DNA from: Bacillus sp. FJAT-26390
GTDB taxonomy: Bacteria > Bacillota > Bacilli > Paenibacillales > Paenibacillaceae
DNA length: 49,014 bases
Assembly (NCBI RefSeq): GCF_001682865.1
Contig: NZ_MAQX01000006.1
Location: forward strand, 21,928-70,941
Direction of reading: 5' to 3'
Below the pieces are notes generated by a model. It ran no database searches and was not told where the DNA came from. It was given only the letters and a program-made list of their open reading frames with translations. Positions 28,895-38,361 of the stretch are shown here, one piece after another. The translations under genes were made by a program, and so were the position numbers. Within the stretch, counting starts at the first letter, position 1; each line of letters starts with the position of its first letter.

Positions 28895-29845
28895 TTAAAC
28901 GCCATTGCTTTTGAACAACGTGCTGATGGATCCGCCTTCCAAAATAATGCGTGTCGCTTCAGCGAGAAGCGGCGCAACGGAAAGCACTTTGAACCGTTCC
29001 GGCGTCGATTCAGGCAAGCTGATCGAGTCGGTAACGATGACCTCTTTAATATTGGGATGATCTAAACGCTCAATAGCCGAGCCGGAGAATAACGGGTGCG
29101 TAGCGCATACGTATACATCCTCTGCACCGCGCTCCTTCAAGCTTTCAACAACGTTGACAATCGTAGATCCCGTGTCAATCAGATCCTCGATAATAATCGG
29201 AGTCTGGCCTTCGACATCGCCGATTACGTGTGTAATAACCGATTCATTGTGAGCTGGACGTTTTTTGATCATGATCGCAAACGATGTATCCAAGTAGTTC
29301 GCTAGTTTCTCTGCAGTTGAAGCACGGCCTGCATCCGGCGATACGACAACCGGGTTCTTGATGTTTTTGGACTTCAAATAATCGCTGATTAGATCAAGCG
29401 CAGTCATATGATCGACTGGAATGTTGAAGAAGCCTTGAATAGCTGGAGCATGTAGGTCGATTGTGATAACGCGGTTCGCTCCAACTGTCGTGAGCACATC
29501 CGCCAGCATTTTCGCTGAAATCGGCTCCCTTGGTGCTGCTTTGCGCTCCTGACGCGCATAGCCGTAATACGGCATGATGATGTTAACCGTTCTTGCGGAA
29601 GCACGCTTCGCCGCATCAATCATAACAAGCAATTCGACAAAATGCTCGTTGATCGGATGCGAGAATGATTGCACGAGGAAAACGTCGCAATTCCGAATCG
29701 TTTCTTCGTAATGCACGTAAATCTCACCGCTTTTAAAACGGGACATCTTGATCGCGCCTAGCGTCAGACCAAGCTCCGCACTAATTTTCTGAGCCAATAC
29801 CGGATTAGACGAACCCGAAAAAATACGCACCTTGTCGCTTAACAT
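28895..29845 (-). CDS. Ribose-phosphate pyrophosphokinase-like protein (divergent paralogue)
   Basis: PRPP synthetase makes PRPP from ribose 5-phosphate and ATP; PRPP is the substrate of HisG. The 316-aa protein keeps the ATP-binding flexible loop YYGYARQERKA (94-103), DLHA with H132, and a PRPP-type loop EDLIDTGST (220-228). The ribose-5-phosphate/catalytic loop, usually SPDHGGVTRARKLA, reads SPDAGRASTAEKLA (169-182), and the PRPP loop usually reads DDxIDTAGT. ATG 29845 has AGGAGGG upstream. It follows hisJ, so it may feed histidine synthesis. A main prs elsewhere (near glmU) is likely in such genomes; activity of this copy is unproven. Confidence 0.85.
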   Translation of the reverse strand: MLSDKVRIFSGSSNPVLAQKISAELGLTLGAIKMSRFKSGEIYVHYEETIRNCDVFLVQSFSHPINEHFVELLVMIDAAKRASARTVNIIMPYYGYARQERKAAPREPISAKMLADVLTTVGANRVITIDLHAPAIQGFFNIPVDHMTALDLISDYLKSKNIKNPVVVSPDAGRASTAEKLANYLDTSFAIMIKKRPAHNESVITHVIGDVEGQTPIIIEDLIDTGSTIVNVVESLKERGAEDVYVCATHPLFSGSAIERLDHPNIKEVIVTDSISLPESTPERFKVLSVAPLLAEATRIILEGGSISTLFKSNGV

Positions 29846-29898
29846 GATACCCTCCTGAGCGTTAAAACCAATTAATTTTACGGAACAAGTACTCGTCC

Positions 29899-29917
29899 TT
29901 GTCGGATCATTCGACAA
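29899..29917. promoter_or_regulatory. Inverted repeat upstream of the prs-like gene
   Basis: TTGTCG and CGACAA arms spaced by 7 bp, about 55 bp before the start codon. It could be an operator or a short hairpin; no regulator is recognised. Confidence 0.3.
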
Positions 29918-29960
29918 AGCTTGTTTGATCATCTATATTATACATGGAATTTGCAATATT

Positions 29961-30767
29961 TCAAAAATCAATCATCACTAATTTTCGACAATTAAATGTC
30001 GCTAGCTGCGTATATCCGACTTCTTTGAGCACAGCGTACGCTTGATCCAGATATTGGCCCAGCCTTTCGGGCTGGTGAGCATCCGATCCAACCGTCAGCG
30101 GAATGCCTAATTGCCGCGCATATTCCAGCATTCTGCGGCTTGGGAACATCTCGGCGGCAGGCGTGCGAAGCCCGGAAGCATTCAGCTCAATCGCCACCCC
30201 GCTCCGCTTAACGGCTTCAAGCGCAGCATTTTCCAAATGCGTGACATCCCCCTCCGGCTGATAGCCAAAACGTTTAATCACGTCAATATGCCCGATGTAA
30301 TCATAGAAGCCGGTCGCAGCGGCTTTACCGACCGCATCATAGTACTGCTCATACACAGCCATGCGGTCGCGGCCTTCCCAGCCGCCCGTTTGACGGAAAT
30401 CGGTAATATCCCATTCCCCTAGAAAATGAACCGAGCCGATCACATAATCCCAAGGATATCCGTTTACGATTGATGCGATCTGCTCCTCGCAGCCTTCAAT
30501 ATAATCGCCTTCGAGGCCAACGCGGATGTCGATTTGCCCTTTATACTTTTCTTTGAGATGAAGGCATTCTTCCACATAACGAGGAAGCTCATCCATAGGC
30601 ATTGCCATTTCCGGATAATAAGCGGCCGGATCAACATGCAGCAGCGGCATATGATCGGAAAGGCCGAGCTGCACGAGTCCGATCTCTATCCCCTTCTTAA
30701 CGTATTCCTCTAGCTCGCCGACGGCATGACCGCAGCGTGCGTGGTGGGTATGGTAATCGATAAACAT
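29961..30767 (-). CDS. hisJ: Histidinol-phosphatase, PHP type
   Basis: Removes phosphate from histidinol phosphate (PHP family, HisJ/HisK of Bacillota). The 268-aa protein starts with the metal motif YHTHHARCGHA, then LGLSDH, GLEGDY, GSVHFLGEWD, YIGHIDVIKRFG, IELNASGL and VGSDAHQPE, covering the family's metal-binding His and Asp set. The ribosome site is weak (GGCCGG), so the start could be uncertain by a few codons, but DYHTHH is conserved at the N-terminus. Located after hisIE, at the end of the his cluster. Confidence 0.93.
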   Translation of the reverse strand: MFIDYHTHHARCGHAVGELEEYVKKGIEIGLVQLGLSDHMPLLHVDPAAYYPEMAMPMDELPRYVEECLHLKEKYKGQIDIRVGLEGDYIEGCEEQIASIVNGYPWDYVIGSVHFLGEWDITDFRQTGGWEGRDRMAVYEQYYDAVGKAAATGFYDYIGHIDVIKRFGYQPEGDVTHLENAALEAVKRSGVAIELNASGLRTPAAEMFPSRRMLEYARQLGIPLTVGSDAHQPERLGQYLDQAYAVLKEVGYTQLATFNCRKLVMIDF

Positions 30768-30845
30768 GTGCGTACCGGCCTTTCTACATGGATTTTTGAG
30801 GTTTATGGATTTTGGGACAGGTATAGTTTAAAGATAAACGTACAA

Positions 30846-31538
30846 CTATCTCATTTTGTTCGTCGTTGGCTTTCCATGGCGGCTGCTGATTTCGCTAATG
30901 ACATCGTCAAAAGGCAATCCGCGCTCGCGGAGCAGTACCATCAGGTGAAAAATAAGATCGCCAACCTCGCTGCGAAGCTCGTCGTTATCTTTATTTTTTG
31001 CTGCGATAATGACTTCCGAGGCTTCCTCGCCAACCTTTTTCAAAATCTTATCTACCCCTTTGTCGAACAGGTAGGTTGTGTAAGAGCCCTCCGGGCGCTC
31101 TGCGTAACGCTCTGCGATAACGCCCTCCAGCTGTCCCAGCGTAGCGAAGCGGTCGCTAGATGCAGCCGCAGCCTCTGAGGAAGCTTCTGCGTTTCCGCTG
31201 ACTTCAACCGGATTGAAGAAGCAGCTATAACGGCCCGTGTGGCAAGCAGGACCTTTTTGATCCACCTTAACTAGCAGCGTGTCGCCGTCACAGTCGTAAG
31301 CCATCGAGACGATTCGCTGCGTATGGCCGCTTGTCGCTCCTTTGTTCCAAAGCTCGCCCCGTGAACGGCTCCAAAACCAGGTTACGCCGGATTCCACGGA
31401 AAGCTGCAGCGACTCCTTATTCATATAAGCCATCATCAGCACTTCTTTGCTCTGTGCGTCTTGCACAATGGCAGGCACAAGCCCTGCGTCATCCCATTTG
31501 ATTTTTGAGCTCAGCTCGTTCTGGTTGTTTTCCGTCAT
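30846..31538 (-). CDS. hisIE: Bifunctional phosphoribosyl-AMP cyclohydrolase / phosphoribosyl-ATP pyrophosphatase
   Basis: Steps 2 and 3 of histidine synthesis in one protein. The HisI domain (about 1-115) has [26 protein letters not shown] and the metal Cys sites [11 protein letters not shown] and [12 protein letters not shown]. The HisE domain (about 130-230) has [20 protein letters not shown] followed by [13 protein letters not shown] and [11 protein letters not shown] short Ala/Ser linker joins them (about 119-130). Its ATG overlaps the hisF stop in an ATGA, so translation is coupled. 230 aa is normal for the fusion. Confidence 0.96.
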   Translation of the reverse strand: MTENNQNELSSKIKWDDAGLVPAIVQDAQSKEVLMMAYMNKESLQLSVESGVTWFWSRSRGELWNKGATSGHTQRIVSMAYDCDGDTLLVKVDQKGPACHTGRYSCFFNPVEVSGNAEASSEAAAASSDRFATLGQLEGVIAERYAERPEGSYTTYLFDKGVDKILKKVGEEASEVIIAAKNKDNDELRSEVGDLIFHLMVLLRERGLPFDDVISEISSRHGKPTTNKMR

Positions 31539-32293
31539 CGTACCTCTACTCCCTTCAACCGCAAATCATCCTTCACTTCACGGATCGTCATTTCTTTATA
31601 GTGGAAAATCGTTGCCGCCAGCGCCGCATCCGCATGCGCCTGTTGGAACACATCGTTAAAGTGCTCGACTCTTCCCGCGCCGCCAGAAGCGATAACCGGT
31701 ATGCCAAGCGAATCCGATACCGCCTGCGTAAGCTTAATATCAAAGCCGTCCTTCGTCCCGTCCGCATCCATGCTCGTCAGCAAAATTTCGCCCGCTCCAA
31801 GCTTCTCAACCTCACGCGCCCACTCCAGCGCCTTGATGCCGGTTGTTTTGCGTCCGCCGTGCGTATAAACCTCCCACTCGCCCCACTCAGCATTAAACTT
31901 GGCGTCAATGGCCACCACGATGCACTGCGAGCCAAACTTGCGAGAGCCTTCTTGCACGAGCGCTTTGTTTAATACAGCCGCCGTGTTTATGCCGATTTTG
32001 TCCGCGCCTGCGCGAAGCAGCCGCTTCATGTCATCGACATGGGAAATGCCGCCGCCTACCGTAAACGGAATCGTGATTTCTCCCGCTGTCCGCTTAACAA
32101 CCTCAATCATCGTAGCGCGTCCCTCGACGGAAGCCGAAATGTCCAAAAATACGAGCTCGTCAGCGCCCTCTTGGTCATAGGTAGCCGCCAGCTCGACGGG
32201 ATCGCCCGCATCGCGCAAGTTCACGAAGTTAACGCCTTTCACGACGCGGCCATCCTTCACGTCTAGACACGGAATGATACGTTTCGCCAGCAT
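31535..32293 (-). CDS. hisF: Imidazole glycerol phosphate synthase subunit HisF
   Basis: HisF is the cyclase TIM barrel that, with glutaminase HisH, forms imidazole glycerol phosphate and AICAR. The 252-aa protein has catalytic Asp in [13 protein letters not shown] (D11) and in the [13 protein letters not shown] loop, plus phosphate-binding [10 protein letters not shown] and [23 protein letters not shown] precedes the ATG. Normally hisA lies between hisH and hisF; here there is a 110-bp gap instead. The key residues are those of HisF, with no sign that it has absorbed HisA function. Confidence 0.96.
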   Translation of the reverse strand: MLAKRIIPCLDVKDGRVVKGVNFVNLRDAGDPVELAATYDQEGADELVFLDISASVEGRATMIEVVKRTAGEITIPFTVGGGISHVDDMKRLLRAGADKIGINTAAVLNKALVQEGSRKFGSQCIVVAIDAKFNAEWGEWEVYTHGGRKTTGIKALEWAREVEKLGAGEILLTSMDADGTKDGFDIKLTQAVSDSLGIPVIASGGAGRVEHFNDVFQQAHADAALAATIFHYKEMTIREVKDDLRLKGVEVR

Positions 32294-32403
32294 GTTGCCC
32301 TCTCCTTTATGCCCGTTAAACGGGCCTCATCTATATGTCTGCCATTATTGAATAGGTTGATCCAGCTTGCAGCTTAATGCGGCTTGATGCAGCTATAATT
32401 GCT
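32294..32403 (-). other. Gap where hisA is expected
   Basis: Only 110 bp separate hisH from hisF. They contain no reading frame resembling HisA, only a 15-bp palindrome (32312-32326, GCCCGTTAAACGGGC) beside the hisF ribosome site. A clean loss or relocation of hisA is implied. Confidence 0.7.
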
Positions 32404-33018
32404 TTAGCCTTGGCTGCTTGTAAGCGCAAGAAAATTGCCCAGAAGCTGCATCCCGAGCTCGCCGCTCTTCTCTGGGTGGAACTGCATGCCGTAAACATTA
32501 CCGCGACCGACAATAGCGGTCACCTGCTGGTAATAGTCCGTTGTCGCCAGCAGATCGGAAGCGAGCTCCGGCTTCGCGTGGAAGGAGTGGACGAAGTAGA
32601 CATGCCCTTCGGTCAAGCCGTTAAATAACGGCGACTGCTCCTGCAGGAACGAAAGCTTGTTCCAGCCCATATGCGGAATTTTATAATCGCCGGCAAAACG
32701 GAGCACCTTGCCCGGAAGCAAGTTCAAGCCCTCGTTTTTGCCATATTCTTCGCTTTCGCTAAAAAGCAGCTGCATGCCAAGGCAAATGCCCAGCATCGGT
32801 TTGCCGGAGGCTGCATATGCTTTGGCTACCTCATCAAGCTTCGTTTCGCGCAAATTTTGCATGGCATCGCCAAAGGCGCCGACGCCCGGCAGGATAGCGC
32901 CGTCTGCTGCCGCGATCGTCTCCGGATTATCCGTAATAACCGCCTCGTGACCGAGACGTTCAACCGCCTTGCTTACGCTGTGCAAATTGCCCATGCCGTA
33001 ATCAATGATCGCAATCAT
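32404..33018 (-). CDS. hisH: Imidazole glycerol phosphate synthase glutaminase subunit HisH
   Basis: HisH supplies ammonia from glutamine to HisF. The 204-aa class I glutamine amidotransferase has IIDYGMGNLHSVSKA, the oxyanion region LPGVGAFG, nucleophile C79 in LGICLGMQLL, and the His/Glu pair in GMQFHPEKSG. ATG 33018 has AAAGGAG ten bases upstream; the frame extends 33 codons further without a plausible start and overlaps hisB. It begins one base after the hisB stop codon. Confidence 0.97.
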   Translation of the reverse strand: MIAIIDYGMGNLHSVSKAVERLGHEAVITDNPETIAAADGAILPGVGAFGDAMQNLRETKLDEVAKAYAASGKPMLGICLGMQLLFSESEEYGKNEGLNLLPGKVLRFAGDYKIPHMGWNKLSFLQEQSPLFNGLTEGHVYFVHSFHAKPELASDLLATTDYYQQVTAIVGRGNVYGMQFHPEKSGELGMQLLGNFLALTSSQG

Positions 33019-33019
33019 G

Positions 33020-33625
33020 CTACAGCACTCCTTTCGTCGAAGGCACTCCTTGTACGCGAGGATCAATGCTCGTTGCTTCGTCAAGCGCACGGCCAAGCGC
33101 CTTGAACACCGCTTCAATCATGTGATGCGTGTTTTGGCCATAGTGTACGATGACATGAAGCGTGATGCGCGATTCAAGCGCCAGCTTCCACAAAAACTCA
33201 TGTACAAGCTCCGTGGAGAAGCTGCCCACTTGAGCCGATGGATATTCTGCACGGTATTCAAAATGCGGACGGTTGCTGACGTCGATAATAACCTGAGCAA
33301 GCGCCTCATCCATAGGAACGAATACGCTGGCATAACGCTTAATGCCGCGTTTGTCGCCTAGTGCTTCGCGAAGCGTTTGTCCGATGCAAATGCCGATGTC
33401 CTCCACCGTGTGGTGATCGTCGATGTCGATGTCGCCGCGTGCTTCAACTTCTAGATTAAACTGGCCATGCTTTGTAAACAGATCAAGCATATGGTTAAGG
33501 AACGGCACATCCGTATCAATTTTGGTCTCGCCTGTTCCGTCGACTGCAAATTTAAGCTTAATATCCGTCTCGTTCGTCTTACGTGCCACTGATGCCTCGC
33601 GTACCCGATTTTCCGACACTTTCAT
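33020..33625 (-). CDS. hisB: Imidazoleglycerol-phosphate dehydratase
   Basis: Mn-dependent dehydratase forming imidazole acetol phosphate. The 201-aa monofunctional HisB has the duplicated metal motifs DIDDHHTVEDIGI and GQNTHHMIEAVFKALGRAL, plus FLNHMLDLFTKHG. GAAGGAA precedes the ATG. It sits between hisD and hisH. Length is normal for the monofunctional enzyme, and no phosphatase domain is fused, consistent with separate hisJ. Confidence 0.97.
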   Translation of the reverse strand: MKVSENRVREASVARKTNETDIKLKFAVDGTGETKIDTDVPFLNHMLDLFTKHGQFNLEVEARGDIDIDDHHTVEDIGICIGQTLREALGDKRGIKRYASVFVPMDEALAQVIIDVSNRPHFEYRAEYPSAQVGSFSTELVHEFLWKLALESRITLHVIVHYGQNTHHMIEAVFKALGRALDEATSIDPRVQGVPSTKGVL

Positions 33626-33698
33626 TCCTTCTTCCTTGGATGTGTTTTATTTTGGTTACTGTTTGGCGCTTAAAAGCCTGCGATTGCTGTGGGAGGCG

Positions 33699-34985
33699 CT
33701 ATTCCCGTTCCTTCTCCAGACGGATCTCAATCGCGCGGGCATGGCCTTCCAATCCCTCGTGGCGCGCCAGCGTCATAATTTTTTCGCCATTGGCAAGCAG
33801 AGCTTCCTTGCTATAGTAGATCAGGCTAGATTTTTTAAGAAAATCATCGACATTGACCGGCGAAGAGAAGCGTGCCGTGCCATTTGTCGGAATGATGTGA
33901 TTTGGCCCTGCAAAATAATCCCCAACCGGCTCCGAGCTGTAAGGCCCGAGGAAAATAGCACCCGCGTTCTGAATGTAGCCAAGCAGACGCATCGGATCAA
34001 CCGTCAGCACCTCAAGGTGCTCTGGCGCGATCTGGTTCACGACGTCGATTCCCGCTTCAAGCGAATCGACGAGCAGCACCGCCCCGTAGCTGTCTATGGA
34101 GCTGCGGGCAATGTCTTGGCGCGGCAGAGTGGACAGCTGCCGCTCCACCTCCGCTGCAACCGCCTCCGCAAGCTGCTGCGACGGCGTCACAAGAATCGCC
34201 GACGCCATTTCATCGTGCTCTGCCTGCGACAGCAAATCCGCGGCTACGTACGCGGGATCTGCTGAATCGTCAGCAAGCACGACGATTTCACTTGGCCCGG
34301 CGATACTGTCGATATCGACGGCACCGAATACGGCGCGCTTAGCCAGCGCCACGTAAATGTTGCCCGGTCCGCAAATTTTATCGACCGGGGCAATGCTCGC
34401 CGTGCCGTACGCAAGCGCGGCAATGGCTTGTGCGCCGCCGACCCGGTACATCTCCTTGACGCCCGCTTCCGCGGCGGCAACGAGAATATACGGGTCGATG
34501 CCCTCCGTGCCGCCGGTTGCAGGCGGCGTCACCATAACGATCTCCGGCACGCCGGCTACCTGTGCCGGAATTACGTTCATCAGCACGGACGACGGATAAG
34601 CCGCCTTGCCTCCGGGCACATATACGCCGACCCGCTTAAGCGGTCGCATAATTTGCCCGAGCAGCGTTCCGTCCTGCTGCAGATCCATCCACGAGGTCCG
34701 CATTTGCTTCTCGTGGAAAGTCCGAACATTCACGGCCGCTTCGCGAATCGCCGTGAGGAAGTCGGCGTCGACAAGCGCATACGCCGCCTGAATCTCCTCT
34801 TGCGTCACGCGCAGCGACGCCGCGTCCAGCTTAACGCGGTCATGCTGCTCCGTATACCTGAGCAGCGCCGCGTCCCCCTCGGCCTTTACGTCTGCGACGA
34901 TCCTTAAGGCCGCTTCATTTTGCTCCGGTGTTCCATACTCCACCTCGCGCTTCAATCCAAACTGCTCCGCTCGCATAATACGCAT
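33699..34985 (-). CDS. hisD: Histidinol dehydrogenase
   Basis: Zinc enzyme performing the last two oxidations to histidine with NAD. The 428-aa protein has [20 protein letters not shown], the signature [20 protein letters not shown], the zinc-ligand pair in [12 protein letters not shown], and the catalytic region IAPEHLEVL and [20 protein letters not shown] 34985 is chosen for AAGGAGTGG just upstream and for family length; the frame is open 11 codons further. Between hisG (103 bp upstream) and hisB. Confidence 0.97.
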   Translation of the reverse strand: MRIMRAEQFGLKREVEYGTPEQNEAALRIVADVKAEGDAALLRYTEQHDRVKLDAASLRVTQEEIQAAYALVDADFLTAIREAAVNVRTFHEKQMRTSWMDLQQDGTLLGQIMRPLKRVGVYVPGGKAAYPSSVLMNVIPAQVAGVPEIVMVTPPATGGTEGIDPYILVAAAEAGVKEMYRVGGAQAIAALAYGTASIAPVDKICGPGNIYVALAKRAVFGAVDIDSIAGPSEIVVLADDSADPAYVAADLLSQAEHDEMASAILVTPSQQLAEAVAAEVERQLSTLPRQDIARSSIDSYGAVLLVDSLEAGIDVVNQIAPEHLEVLTVDPMRLLGYIQNAGAIFLGPYSSEPVGDYFAGPNHIIPTNGTARFSSPVNVDDFLKKSSLIYYSKEALLANGEKIMTLARHEGLEGHARAIEIRLEKERE

Positions 34986-35088
34986 ATCATCCACTCCTTC
35001 CATATACTCGCCCTGCACTTAATATCTATCGCTATCCCTAGCTCGCTACTGCATCCGATCTTTCCAAGTCACTCGCTCTAACTAAGCC

Positions 35089-35733
35089 TTAAACCCGTCC
35101 CGCCAATGTCGCTTGCAACCGATCACAAAGACTCTGGATCGCTTCGTTCTTCATCCGGTAGCTTACGCGATTGGCAATCAGGCGGCTCGTAATGCCGAAG
35201 ATCGATTCCATTTCCACCAGCCCGTTCTCCCGCAGCGTTTGGCCCGTTTCCACCATATCGACGATACGGTCCGCTAGGCCGATCATCGGCGCAAGCTCGA
35301 TCGAACCGTTCAGCTTAATCACCTCAACCTGCTGTCCAAGCTCGCGGAAATAAGCGGACGCAACATTCGGGTACTTGGTCGCAACGCGCGGGTTGATCGT
35401 TGGCTTCCAATCCGGCATGCCGATAACCGACATGCGGCATTTGGCTATGCCCAGATCAAGCAGCTCATAAACGTCCTTATTTTCCTCCATCAGCACGTCT
35501 TTGCCGACGATACCGATATCCGCTACGCCGTATTCCACATAAGTCGGCACGTCAACCGGCTTCGCCATAATGAACTCCATGCCTACCTCTGGCAGTTCAA
35601 TGATCAGCTTGCGCGTATCATCAAAATCACTCGGAATCGGCAGTCCCGCCTCGCGAAACAGCTTCGATGCCACCTTATAAATGCGGCCCTTCGGCATCGC
35701 CACTTTCAAAATATCCCTAGTCTCTCCGCTCAT
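35089..35733 (-). CDS. hisG: ATP phosphoribosyltransferase, short form catalytic subunit
   Basis: Commits ATP and PRPP to histidine synthesis. The 214-aa protein is the short HisG form, lacking the C-terminal regulatory domain, and so requires HisZ. It has [51 protein letters not shown] and the PRPP loop region [22 protein letters not shown]. Its start codon overlaps the hisZ stop (ATGA), so the two partners are translated together. Confidence 0.97.
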   Translation of the reverse strand: MSGETRDILKVAMPKGRIYKVASKLFREAGLPIPSDFDDTRKLIIELPEVGMEFIMAKPVDVPTYVEYGVADIGIVGKDVLMEENKDVYELLDLGIAKCRMSVIGMPDWKPTINPRVATKYPNVASAYFRELGQQVEVIKLNGSIELAPMIGLADRIVDMVETGQTLRENGLVEMESIFGITSRLIANRVSYRMKNEAIQSLCDRLQATLAGRV

Positions 35734-36959
35734 GTGGCGCTGCCTCCTTTAATTCCATTCCCGTTAAACGTCAGCAAAGCCGTATAATTTACGCCTTTAT
35801 GCGTAAACGAGCCCCGCTCCTTCGATTTCAATCCATCTATTAAAGAGCCGTTCTCGTCCGAACGCTCCGTTACTACGCTAACGCCCTGAGCGCGCAGCTC
35901 CTGCGCTTTGACAAGCGCTTCTCCGCGGCCCGCAGTATCGTAAACAATTAGCGTACGCTCAGTTTCATTCTCCGCTTTATCGCCCAGCAGCTCCAAAATA
36001 CGCGTCGTCTTCAGCGCGAATCCCGTTGCAGGCGCAGGTCTGCCGAACTGTGCCAGCAGGTTGTCGTAACGTCCGCCGCTAACTACCGGGAATCCGAGAT
36101 CAGCAGCGTACCCTTCGAATGTCATGCCTGTATAATAAGAGAAATCCCCAATCATCGTTAAATCAATAAGTACATGCTCGCATACGCCGTAAGCCTTCAG
36201 CACATCCCAAATCTCGCATAGATGGCGAATCGATGAGCGTGCGTTATCGTCTACGCTTAGCTGCAACGCCTGATCGCAGATCTCCTGGCCGCCGCGCAAA
36301 CGCAAAATACCTTCAAGCTCCTGCTGTACCGACTCATCGATAGACAGCTCACGCAGCTGCTTTCGATAGCCTACAAAATCACGTCCGAGCAAGCAGCTCT
36401 TAAGCTGCTCCTGTGCTTCTACCCGGCCCGGGAGAGCTTCTTCCATTAATCCGTTCAGGAAGCCGACATGCCCGATCGCTATTTTGAAACGTTCGACGCC
36501 AGCTGCTTTCAAAGAAGCAATCGCAAGAGCGACGACCTCCGCATCCGCTTCAGCCGATGAATCGCCGACCAGCTCTACGCCCGTTTGGAAAAACTCCGCC
36601 TCGCGGCCAGCCTCTTCCTCAATAGCGCGGAACACGTTCGAGTGATAGGACAAGCGCTGCGGGAAATCGGCTTGTTTCAATAGTGAGGATACAACACGGG
36701 CAATAGGCGCCGTCATATCGGAGCGCAATACTAGCGTCGTTCCGCGGTTGTTAAGCAGCTTGAACAGCTTCTGATCCGATGTCGAGCTGGCAACGCCTAC
36801 CGTGTCGTAATATTCCATCGTTGGTGTAATAATTTGCTCATAGCCCCAGCCCTGCATGCAGGCCAGCACCTGACGCTCTATATGACGCAGCTTCGCTACC
36901 GCGCTTGGCAAATAATCTTTAACGCCTGTCGGCTTCTCAAAAACTTTTGGTTTGGACAT
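35730..36959 (-). CDS. hisZ: ATP phosphoribosyltransferase regulatory subunit HisZ
   Basis: HisZ is a catalytically inactive relative of histidyl-tRNA synthetase that activates and regulates short-form HisG. The 409-aa protein starts [20 protein letters not shown] and has class II synthetase motif 2-like [37 protein letters not shown] and the motif 3-like [20 protein letters not shown]. It lacks an anticodon-binding domain typical of HisS, which separates it from hisS. First gene of the his operon, with a promoter at 37039-37068. Confidence 0.95.
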   Translation of the reverse strand: MSKPKVFEKPTGVKDYLPSAVAKLRHIERQVLACMQGWGYEQIITPTMEYYDTVGVASSTSDQKLFKLLNNRGTTLVLRSDMTAPIARVVSSLLKQADFPQRLSYHSNVFRAIEEEAGREAEFFQTGVELVGDSSAEADAEVVALAIASLKAAGVERFKIAIGHVGFLNGLMEEALPGRVEAQEQLKSCLLGRDFVGYRKQLRELSIDESVQQELEGILRLRGGQEICDQALQLSVDDNARSSIRHLCEIWDVLKAYGVCEHVLIDLTMIGDFSYYTGMTFEGYAADLGFPVVSGGRYDNLLAQFGRPAPATGFALKTTRILELLGDKAENETERTLIVYDTAGRGEALVKAQELRAQGVSVVTERSDENGSLIDGLKSKERGSFTHKGVNYTALLTFNGNGIKGGSAT

Positions 36960-37038
36960 ATATAATCACCTTCACTTACTTTAGTGGTTTAAAGCGATAC
37001 CATGTTACCATGCTAACAAATTAAAGAGTTTAATCGTA

Positions 37039-37068
37039 ATATTAGCATGAAAAGCTTAAATTCGTCAA
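37039..37068 (-). promoter_or_regulatory. Sigma-A promoter of the his operon
   Basis: TTGACG (-35) and an extended -10 TGCTAATAT are separated by an 18-bp spacer, about 80 bp upstream of hisZ. The leader to hisZ shows no T-box or other riboswitch that I can recognise. Confidence 0.72.
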
Positions 37069-37089
37069 GCCGAATACGGCCCTCCACGC

Positions 37090-37146
37090 GCCAAAAAGAA
37101 ACCCCGCCCAGCTGCGAAACGAACTCGTCTGGACGAGGCTTTTTTA
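37090..37146 (-). terminator. Terminator after the yvoF-like gene
   Basis: On the minus strand CCTCGTCCAG pairs with CTGGGCGGGG (including G-U pairs), followed by TTTCTTTTT, just behind the acyltransferase stop. An alternative CTCGTC/GACGAG hairpin with a T run is present on the plus strand. Confidence 0.6.
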
Positions 37147-37150
37147 ACAG

Positions 37151-37687
37151 CTATTCGTTTAAAATGCTCCGTACGTTCTCGTCGTTCCCACTTGTGTGTG
37201 AAGCATCGCTTCTCTTAATCTCCCGCATCGGATTGCCTCCGACAAACGCATAAGCAGGCACGTCCTTATGGATGACAGAGCCGGCTGCTACGACCGCATG
37301 GTCGCCGATCGTGACGCCGGGAAGGATCGTCGTATTAGCGCCGATCATAACATGGGAGCCAATGACAACGTTGCCAAGCCGATACTCCTTGATCAAATAT
37401 TCATGGGTGAGAATCGTTGTATTATATCCAATAATCGTATTATTGCCGACCGTAATGCGTTCTGGAAAGAAGACATCGACCATAACCATTAGTGCAAATG
37501 CGGTATGCTCCCCGACCTTCATCCCGAGCAAACGGCGGTAAATCCAATTTTTGAGCGGAAGGATCGGACAATAGCGGGCAAGCTGGATAAAGATGAAATT
37601 ACGGACCGACTTCACTCGGCTTACCGTAGAATATACTTGCCACAGCGCGTTTGGCCCTTCCACCGGATATCGTTCAACTTTGCGCAA
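37151..37687 (-). CDS. Left-handed beta-helix acyltransferase, YvoF-like
   Basis: The product has hexapeptide repeats from about residue 65 ([40 protein letters not shown]) and ends in the typical [20 protein letters not shown] followed by NP, as in the maltose/galactoside O-acetyltransferase superfamily. The substrate is unknown. I prefer TTG 37687 (178 aa), which follows GGAGCGGGAG, and overlaps ppaX by 14 bp; ATG 37717 would give 188 aa with deeper overlap. The order hprK-lgt-ppaX-yvoF is that of B. subtilis. Terminator follows. Confidence 0.85.
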   Translation of the reverse strand: MRKVERYPVEGPNALWQVYSTVSRVKSVRNFIFIQLARYCPILPLKNWIYRRLLGMKVGEHTAFALMVMVDVFFPERITVGNNTIIGYNTTILTHEYLIKEYRLGNVVIGSHVMIGANTTILPGVTIGDHAVVAAGSVIHKDVPAYAFVGGNPMREIKRSDASHTSGNDENVRSILNE

Positions 37688-38345
37688 GCGTCTCCCGCTC
37701 CATTCCAACAAATGCATATAGATCGCGCATATCATGAATCACATGATGTGCTCCCGCATCCTTCAGCTTCAGCTCGCCCTTAAGCGACCAAGCCACGCCA
37801 ACCGCAATGGCACCCGCAGCGATCGCGGATTCGATATCCACCGTGCTGTCGCCTACCATCATCGTTGTTGCCGGGTCTGCTCCAAGCAGTCCAATCGCTT
37901 TGCTCACTGGCTCGGGATGAGGCTTAGGATTAACGACATCGTCAATCGTGACGATTGCATCCACGTAATCAAACAACCCCGTATATTTCAAGCCACGTTC
38001 TGTCGTTAGGCGCATTTTGGTCGTAACGACCCCGATCTGAATGCCTTCACCATGCAGACGTTCGATAACCTCGTTCACATAATCAAATGCTTTTACATAC
38101 TCGTCATGCAACCGTAAATTCACTTCGCGATACGCTGCAACAAGATGCGTTACATCTTCCAGCCCTGAGAAAAGCTTCATTTGGTCCGTTAGCGGCTGTC
38201 CCATGCTTGGGATGATGTGCTCTCTGCCAAAGCCCTCAGGCGTTATGCCTTGCAACGATTCTATGAACGAGCGAATGATGAGCTCATTGGTGTCGATAAT
38301 CGTGCCGTCCAAATCGAACAGCATCGTTTTGATTTTGCCCGTCAT
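37674..38345 (-). CDS. ppaX: Pyrophosphatase PpaX, HAD superfamily
   Basis: PpaX hydrolyses the pyrophosphate released when HprK dephosphorylates P-Ser-HPr. The 223-aa HAD hydrolase has the nucleophile motif [15 protein letters not shown] (D11, D13), the middle VVTTKMR motif with Thr, and [15 protein letters not shown] near the end. AGGAGG lies eight bases before ATG 38345. Its place two genes after hprK favours PpaX over a phosphoglycolate phosphatase (Gph), which it also resembles. Confidence 0.92.
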   Translation of the reverse strand: MTGKIKTMLFDLDGTIIDTNELIIRSFIESLQGITPEGFGREHIIPSMGQPLTDQMKLFSGLEDVTHLVAAYREVNLRLHDEYVKAFDYVNEVIERLHGEGIQIGVVTTKMRLTTERGLKYTGLFDYVDAIVTIDDVVNPKPHPEPVSKAIGLLGADPATTMMVGDSTVDIESAIAAGAIAVGVAWSLKGELKLKDAGAHHVIHDMRDLYAFVGMERETLAQS

Positions 38346-38361
38346 CGTAAAACCTCCTAAA

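Noticed and set aside
32331..32513. 60-aa frame over the hisH end and hisH-hisF gap as a hisA remnant
   Set aside because: Its translation is in another frame of hisH and shows no TIM-barrel motif of HisA.
36960..37038. T-box leader in front of the his operon
   Set aside because: The leader is only about 80 nt, with no T-box sequence or specifier stem visible.
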